This document shows positions 58,157 through 64,000 of a stretch of DNA of 64,000 bases, piece by piece. Source of the stretch: Stromatinia cepivora (taxonomy: Eukaryota; Ascomycota; Leotiomycetes; Helotiales; Sclerotiniaceae); contig RCTD01000023.1 in the NCBI GenBank assembly GCA_014898415.1, positions 124,001 to 188,000 on the forward strand. Reading direction: 5' to 3'. The translations under genes and the position numbers were made by a program. A model generated the notes under the pieces. It ran no database searches. It had not been told where the DNA came from and saw only the letters and a list, made by a program, of their open reading frames with translations. The stretch's first letter is position 1. Each line of letters starts with the position of its first letter.

Positions 58157-60522
58157 TCAACCGACCATTGCAGTACCATCACCCTTTTTCTCCTCATAGA
58201 ACTCCAATGTCAAGGCTGCTAAGAAACATGGAATGCTACCTCTTTCATTAACCCAGAATTTGATATTTTCCATTATCCTCCCTGCGAATTTACTTTCCGG
58301 ACCGCCGCTTACTTTCATTGTTCCTCGCTCTCCATCAAATACGATACTGTTTTCTTCTTCTCCGACTGAAGGGTAGTAGAAGGATGTTACGCGCATCTTT
58401 CCGTTGGGCATGAAGACAGCGTCCCATCCTAGGAGAGAAGATACACCGTCACGAAACTCTTGGGATTTAAGGCCCCAGACCTTTTTGAGGCGGTCGTTTC
58501 GGGTTCTTTCATTCTTGAGTGCGGCTTGAGATTCGGCGACTAGATCCTGTTGAGTTTGAAGCGTGGAGAGGGGAACTGAGGCGTTAGGTGGGAGGTTATT
58601 CGTGAGTTGCGCAAGGAGGTCTGCATTTTCTGCACGGAGGGCTCTGATGGTGGAGAGTTTGATGGCCTCAAAGTCGGAGGTTGGATTGGAGCGAAGAGAT
58701 AGAATGCGTGTCTGGGAGTGAGTGGTTGCGGCTGTCAGGCGTTCTTGGATGACGGAGAGTTCTTTCTGGAGGAGCTTTTGTGATGTTTGGAGAGTTGTGA
58801 TGCTGTCTTGGAGTTTACGATTTTTCCGAGTGAGGACTCCTATGCGTTCGTTCTCTTCAGTTTCTTCTCGTGGATGTTTGGTGCCAGCAAGAGTCGCTGT
58901 GGTAGGTTGTGCTGATTCGGCGGTCGCAAGGTCAGTTTGAAGGGATTGTACCTCTTGACGATATTCATCAACAATACTTTCCAGCTCTTCAATACGCTTG
59001 ATTTTTGCATCATCAACGTTATCGCCAGCTCCGAAGGCTTCATCTTCAGCATCAAAAGTCTTAAGCTGCGCGCGCAAATATTCAACTTCCTTGATGGCCA
59101 AAGCCCGCTGTCTTTCAAGTCGTAAACGAGCCTTGGCATCTCCACCACCAGCGTTGCTTCCCGCCGCCCTGATTTTTTCGACCTCCTCGACCATAAACTT
59201 CTTATCATTTTGTAAGCCGCCTATGATATTGTCCTTGTCAAGGATCTCAGACTCCATAGCGCCAAGTCGCTCCACTAAAGTGGCAGTTTGCATTCTCTCT
59301 TCAACAAGTGCTCTTGCCAAATCTTCCGGTGAATTAAACTCGAATTGACCATCAACACCACTCTGATTTTGAAGGTATGCAGTCCATGCTAAACGCTCAT
59401 CTTCAAGTCTTTGTCTTTGTAGTCTTGCTTCTCCAAGCTCATTCTGTAAATCATCCATGGCCTCAACTTTTCTCTGCAAGCTTCGTTTCTCTTCTTCGAC
59501 GACTTCCACACTCTTGTGTAACCTCTTATAATGCTTTAACTCGGCCGATTGTTCTCGATTGGTTGCTTCCAGATTTCTAATATGTGTGACCTGCTCGCTC
59601 AATTCTCTCTTGATCACCTCGAGTGTATCAGTATCCCCAGTCTGTGCTTTGAGTCGCAAAACTTCAGCTTCAAGAGCTCCATATGCCGTATCTTTATCAG
59701 CCAATTGTTGCTGAACATCCTGCAATAAGGCTTCTCTTCGATCTGAGTCTTCCTGTAAATCTTGGACGCTACGTTGCAAAGTCTGGTTCCTTGTTTCGAG
59801 CTCCGAGACTCTCCTTTCCAGTATACGGCTACCCTCTTCACTTTCTGTTTTGATGTCCTCAATTTCCTCTTCCAAGAGACGCTTGCTTTCTTCCACTTCA
59901 CGAACTCTCTTCTCCAATGCTGTCTTTTCATTACTTGAAGCATCACGAATCTCGTTCATTTCTTTGAGCAAAGCTTCATATTGTCGTACAGCCTTATTTC
60001 TCTCCCCTTCTGCGATTTGTTTGTGTTTGAAATCTTCTTCAGCTTTACGCGTTGCATCTCGGAGTTCATTTTCGTGCCTTAATTTTGCAAGCTCTTCCTC
60101 TTGTTTGTGATTGTCGATGGTATATTTCAATGACTTTACTTCGGCCTTCAATTCATCCAATTCTTTCCTTCTTCTATCAGCGTCTAAATCGGTCTCAGGA
60201 TAGAGTGGCTCCTTTCTTGCATCGTCGATGACGGTCCTGGTTGAATGTCGAAATCGATCTGTTCGTGATGGCGGTCTATAGGTAGATTCGGCGCCTGTTA
60301 GAAAGTCGAAACTGGGTTGAGTGTTCGATGGACGTGCAATAGACATCTAATAAAAGTATATCCGTCAGAAAATTCAATTGCATATAAGTGGAGTTGCAAA
60401 AGATCAATTCTTACCCTGGATTGCGCACGAGGGATAGCACTACCCATACTCATTCTATGTCCACCGCTGGTCGAAGATCTTCTTTGAGAATCCCCCAAGC
60501 CCTGAGGAGTATGGGCCCTCAT
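58157..60522 (-). CDS. MAD1: spindle assembly checkpoint protein Mad1
   Basis: Two exons, 60522-60415 and 60346-58157, over a 68-bp intron (GTAAGA...ATTAG), give 765 residues. Mad1 anchors Mad2 at unattached kinetochores and the nuclear pore. After a short polar N-terminus (RRSSTSGGHRMSMGS, TGAESTYRPPSRTDRFRHS) the protein is coiled coil for about 600 residues (long runs of E/K/R/L heptads). Conserved C-terminal features are LRSNPTSDFEAIKLSTIRAL, RTRNDRLKKVWGLKSQEFRD and LLGWDAVFMPNGKMRVTSFY, followed by the RWD-like globular end (FVNERGS-type segment reads FWVNERGSIPCFLAALTLEF). Length and order match fungal Mad1. Confidence 0.95.
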
Positions 60523-61311
60523 TGCTATAATATACCGCTAATTGCGGATTTGTTGTGGTGTCGCGTTGATAGTTGTCGCAAACGTGAATTTATGATGCAA
60601 GGCTGAGAATGGATACATAATCAGGGTATGGCACGAAAGAAAATAGAAAAATATGGGGAAATCGTTGGCGGGGTGAAAGAGTCTATACAAGTACGGGGCA
60701 GGGGGAAAGTGAGGGGGAGCATCAATCCATCAATAGCAGCATCATATTTTGAGCATCTTTTTCATGAATTAACATTTTACCCAGTGTCGTAACCATAATA
60801 GGTATTTATTATCATTACCTACTACTTGGTATCTACATGGCCCGGCAGATATAATTTGAAATGAACACTCACCAGGCTCTCCTTATTTAAATGTTATCTT
60901 TGTTGCCCATATATTTTGATACTGCACCAGTTAGAGATTTAGGAAGAAGTAAGAAGAGTCACATGAATTAGATTCTCCATCCCAAGTCCTACCAAGATTT
61001 ACCTGGTACAATTAATTCGACCCATTATCCACATTGATCCCATTATTCGGTACCTTACTCGGCCTGGCCCCTCCCGTCACTTAAAAAGGAAAAACCAACA
61101 CCAAAGAAAGAACAAGTTCCTGCTGACTAAGATAATCTTCGAGAAAGAAAGGGTGGGTTTCCTTGAGAGCTCCATTCTTTCCCATGGATATTCAACAACG
61201 TATTCATATGGCGAAATACAGCCGGTGACAAGTTCGCAGCATTTCGCTGCTTCAAAGAAATAATTAATTAGATACCAGCCACCTCATAGAGGTAGTATCC
61301 CATCCGATACA
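60523..61311. other. divergent promoter region, MAD1 and TAM41
   Basis: Nearly 0.8 kb between two outward start codons. No gene or repeat seen. Confidence 0.6.
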
Positions 61312-62948
61312 ATGGCAATTCGAAAGCTCCCTGTACGGGCACAAATCCCTTCCGATTCTTCTATGCTCTTTAGCTAATAGCTACTTGGCAGGCTTTGAAA
61401 GCAGCTCTCGGGTCAGCCAAAGTAGGATCTTCAATTTCATATACAAATGCAAGATGGCCATATCAATCGATACCTCGTACATTCTCTATAACGCATAGTC
61501 CTGCCTTTGCTTCCAAAGGAACTACTGGGTCGCAGGTCGGATCTGCGGATGAGAACTCCTCCGATTCAGCATCTGCCAAATCCTTCTCGACATCCTCTCC
61601 TAAATCATCCAACCCTCCCTCTTCGTTTTTCTCATCAAGTTCGGCCAGTGACATCCGAGCTCCGGCAGATTGGGAAGAGAATCCCAATTACAACATCGAA
61701 AAGTTCTCAGAACTACCTCATTCTAATTTTGGAGTCAACCAGCACATGGTCATCAATGATGAGTTCAAAGAAGCTTTGAGGCAGATCTTATGGCAATTTA
61801 GAGCCCCGATTAGATACGCATTTGCGTATGGATCTGGCGTGTTCCCGCAGTCTAAACATACGAAAGCGACACCTTCGAGTATTACATCCATTCATTCGAA
61901 ACCACCTCCAGCAATTGTTGAACAACAAGGAGGTGCTCCCAAGATGATTGACTTTATATTTGGTGTATCATATAGCCAACATTGGCATTCCCTGAACCTA
62001 AATCAACATCGAGATCATTATTCGGCACTCGGCTCCCTTGGATCTGGGGCTGTCACAGCTGTGCAAGAGAAATGGGGAGCTGGCGTCTATTTCAATCCAT
62101 ACGTCACAGTCAACGGGACTCTCATCAAATATGGAGTCGTTAATCTGGACACAATATGCACTGATCTTTCTGAGTGGACAACGCTGTATCTTGCGGGACG
62201 ATTACAAAAGCCTGTGAAAATTCTCCGGGACGACGCAAGAGTTCGTCTAGCAAACCAGGTCAATTTAATCTCTGCTTTACGTACCGCCCTTCTACTTTTA
62301 CCCCCTGAGTTTACTGAACAAGAATTATATGGAACCATTGCGAACATTAGTTACCTAGGCGATCCAAGAATGGTTTTACCAACAGAGGACCCTTCAAAAG
62401 TAGCTAATATCGTTGGGAATAATCTCCCTCACTTCCGCCGTCTCTATGCGCCCCTTATTGATACTCTTCCTAATGTCAACTTCAACGATTATAAGTGCTC
62501 CGATCCAGAATGGGCATCCGATCCATCAACAAATATACGATTGACTCAAGACATGGACCCGATTCGAAGGGGCAATATGGTGAGACGACTGCCAAAAGCG
62601 TTTCGGTCGAAGCTCTATTTCCAATATCAGAAGAAATATCAAATACCCCGACTGGAATTCGATCAAATGATGGAAGCCTCGCGTGATGAAGATGGGACGA
62701 GGATTAATAGGAGAGAAGGAGGTGGATTCGAAAGAAGGATTGTCCGGGAGCCTCCAGAAGATTTAAGATCTGAAGTAAGGACTGTGATCAAAAAAACGAT
62801 CGGATGGCCTAGTACGAGCCAGAGTTTGAAAGGACCTTTCACGGCTGGGCTAAGTCGAACTTGGCGGTACATGAGTGAAAAGATGGCAAAGCATTCAGAA
62901 GGAAAAAGGAAAGCCGAGGAGGAGGCGAAGAAAAAGAAACAAGATTGA
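61312..62948 (+). CDS. TAM41: mitochondrial CDP-diacylglycerol synthase Tam41
   Basis: Two exons, 61312-61332 and 61392-62948, give 525 residues. Exon 1 encodes only MAIRKLP; the 59-bp intron starts GTACGG and ends TTGGCAG with GCTAAT branch. Tam41 makes CDP-diacylglycerol from phosphatidic acid and CTP on the matrix side of the inner membrane, the first step to cardiolipin. The N-terminus is basic and serine-rich, fitting a presequence. The nucleotidyltransferase core is clear: RYAFAYGSGVFPQ, KMIDFIFGVSYSQHWHSLNL with the metal-binding aspartate, GAGVYFNPYVTVNGTLIKYG, LYLAGRLQKPVKIL and LRTALLLLP. The insertion of about 25 residues between the GSG loop and DFIFGV is typical for fungi. The C-terminus is lysine-rich. 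Confidence 0.95.
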
Positions 62949-63699
62949 GCATTTTGCCAAGACCTTGATATGATGGCGACACGATTAAACAGGAAGCTGT
63001 ATTTTGCTATGTGTGCTGTAGATAGACCGAGTCAGTTTTAGACTCATTACACGGCTCCTGATAAAAGGTTTATCGGAGACTTGGATGGTTAAGCATTTCT
63101 CATGCTGGTGGGCGGCTATACTTCAAGCATTTGGGAACTATTAGAAAGGAATTGGATCGTTAAAGATTGGTGGTTTTGCTCGAGTACTTTGCGGAAAGTC
63201 AACATTTCGAGAAATGGACAGTACCACATTAGCAAAAGTTTTTAGACACCCTCCCAATTTTTGTCTTCTATTCTTCTCAATCTATCGATCTCCTTTGTAT
63301 CATGGTATATTCGCCATTGTTAACATTTTTATACTTGCGTCGATTGTCAATTGGTTCGGCGTTTTCAGCCTCGTCGGATTGCATCACATCACATCCAGCT
63401 AGGCTTGATTGGTAGGTACTTCCTCATTTATACCAACCATGCACCAATGTATTATGTACCCATAGTCATTGTGCGTAAATGGTAGGACTAGTCACAAAGC
63501 CTGGCAGCTTCGGTTACGAAAAAAACTTACCTCCCATTGAGGGGTGCGGAAGTGTCGATCCGTTTAGAACATCCCACGAACAACATGTAACCTCCATTTA
63601 TGTTCGGATGGAGAAGTAAAAAGGAAGGAGTCACCATCATCGTTTCTATTCGTTTCACTGCCACCGAAAAATTGACTACAAAGTAATTCGGCCTTCAAT
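62949..63699. other. intergenic
   Basis: Region between TAM41 and the next gene on the same strand. No gene motif seen. Confidence 0.5.
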
Positions 63700-64000
63700 A
63701 TGGTATTTGGTCTTCTACATCGTCTGATTTGTCGGCATCTCTAACAGAAAGATAGCACATCTTGATCATTGGTTGCGGCCTTGCTGGTCTCACCACATCG
63801 ATTGCGCTTGTGAAATGCGGCCATACAGTGGAAATATTAGAGAGCTCTGCACATATCTCATACATTGGAGCTGGTAAATGAAGCATTCTTTGCAATTCAG
63901 TACACGAATGATATTCACAATCTACAGGTATTCAAGTCACACCAAACTCGTCAAAAGTTCTTAGACGGTTGGGAATCGATTCATACATTGAAAAATATTG
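63700..64000 (+). CDS. FAD-dependent monooxygenase, N-terminal part, cut by window end
   Basis: Exons 63700-63702, 63756-63873 and 63928 onward. The first coding exon is just the ATG, followed directly by a 53-bp intron (GTATTT...CTCTAAC...GATAG); the next exon opens HILIIGCGLAGLTTSIAL, which carries the GxGxxG FAD-binding loop, followed by the family's acidic strand end (VEILESS). Intron 2 (54 bp, GTAAAT...CTACAG) joins YIGAG to IQVTPNSSKVLRRLGI, the usual continuation in fungal salicylate-hydroxylase-like monooxygenases. Only about 64 residues are in the window, so substrate and length cannot be judged. Confidence 0.88.

Overview
The window looks like a nuclear segment of a filamentous ascomycete, most likely a leotiomycete close to the Sclerotiniaceae (Botrytis, Sclerotinia, Monilinia). 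The genes have short GT-AG introns of about 48-90 bp with CTAAC/CTAAT branch points. Family content is typical of Pezizomycotina: Spt3, listerin, a muniscin, Bir1, Mad1, Tam41 and Sulfotransfer_4. An AT-rich block carries transposons with transition mutations of the repeat-induced point mutation (RIP) type. The taxonomic placement is inference; no search was possible.

Layout: 1-11.1 kb is a gene-poor, AT-rich transposon graveyard. It holds two copies of a 291-bp repeat with 4-bp target duplications, a nonautonomous hAT-like element of 893 bp with an 8-bp target duplication, and a complete but mutationally dead Ty3/Gypsy LTR retrotransposon (4012-10921, LTRs 282 bp, target duplication ATAAT). 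The Gypsy element sits inside the second 291-bp repeat. 11.1-14.6 kb is a transition zone with decayed coding sequence on the minus strand.

14.6-64 kb is gene-bearing: a BTB/POZ protein; a cupin protein; a Sulfotransfer_4 protein with a C-terminal membrane anchor; a pyridoxamine-phosphate-oxidase-like flavin-binding protein; SAGA subunit Spt3; a long, probably mitochondrial protein with seven 31-33-residue repeats; the ribosome quality-control E3 ligase listerin (Ltn1/Rkr1); two unrecognised proteins (408 and 484 aa); a small secreted 8-cysteine protein with hydrophobin-like cysteine order; a CMGC-type protein kinase resembling fungal Csk1; an F-BAR plus mu-homology endocytic protein (Syp1/FCHO); a DDR48-like glycine-rich repeat protein; the survivin-type protein Bir1; the spindle-checkpoint protein Mad1; the mitochondrial CDP-diacylglycerol synthase Tam41; and the start of an FAD-dependent monooxygenase cut by the window end.

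Most genes are unrelated housekeeping functions and show no biosynthetic cluster. Two chromosome-segregation genes (BIR1 and MAD1) lie 2 kb apart, tail to tail. Kinase/SYP1 and MAD1/TAM41 are divergent pairs with intergenic regions of about 0.8-0.9 kb. Exon models were built by eye from splice signals, reading frame and family conservation; each model gives a whole number of codons. I saw no convincing tRNA, rRNA or CRISPR array.
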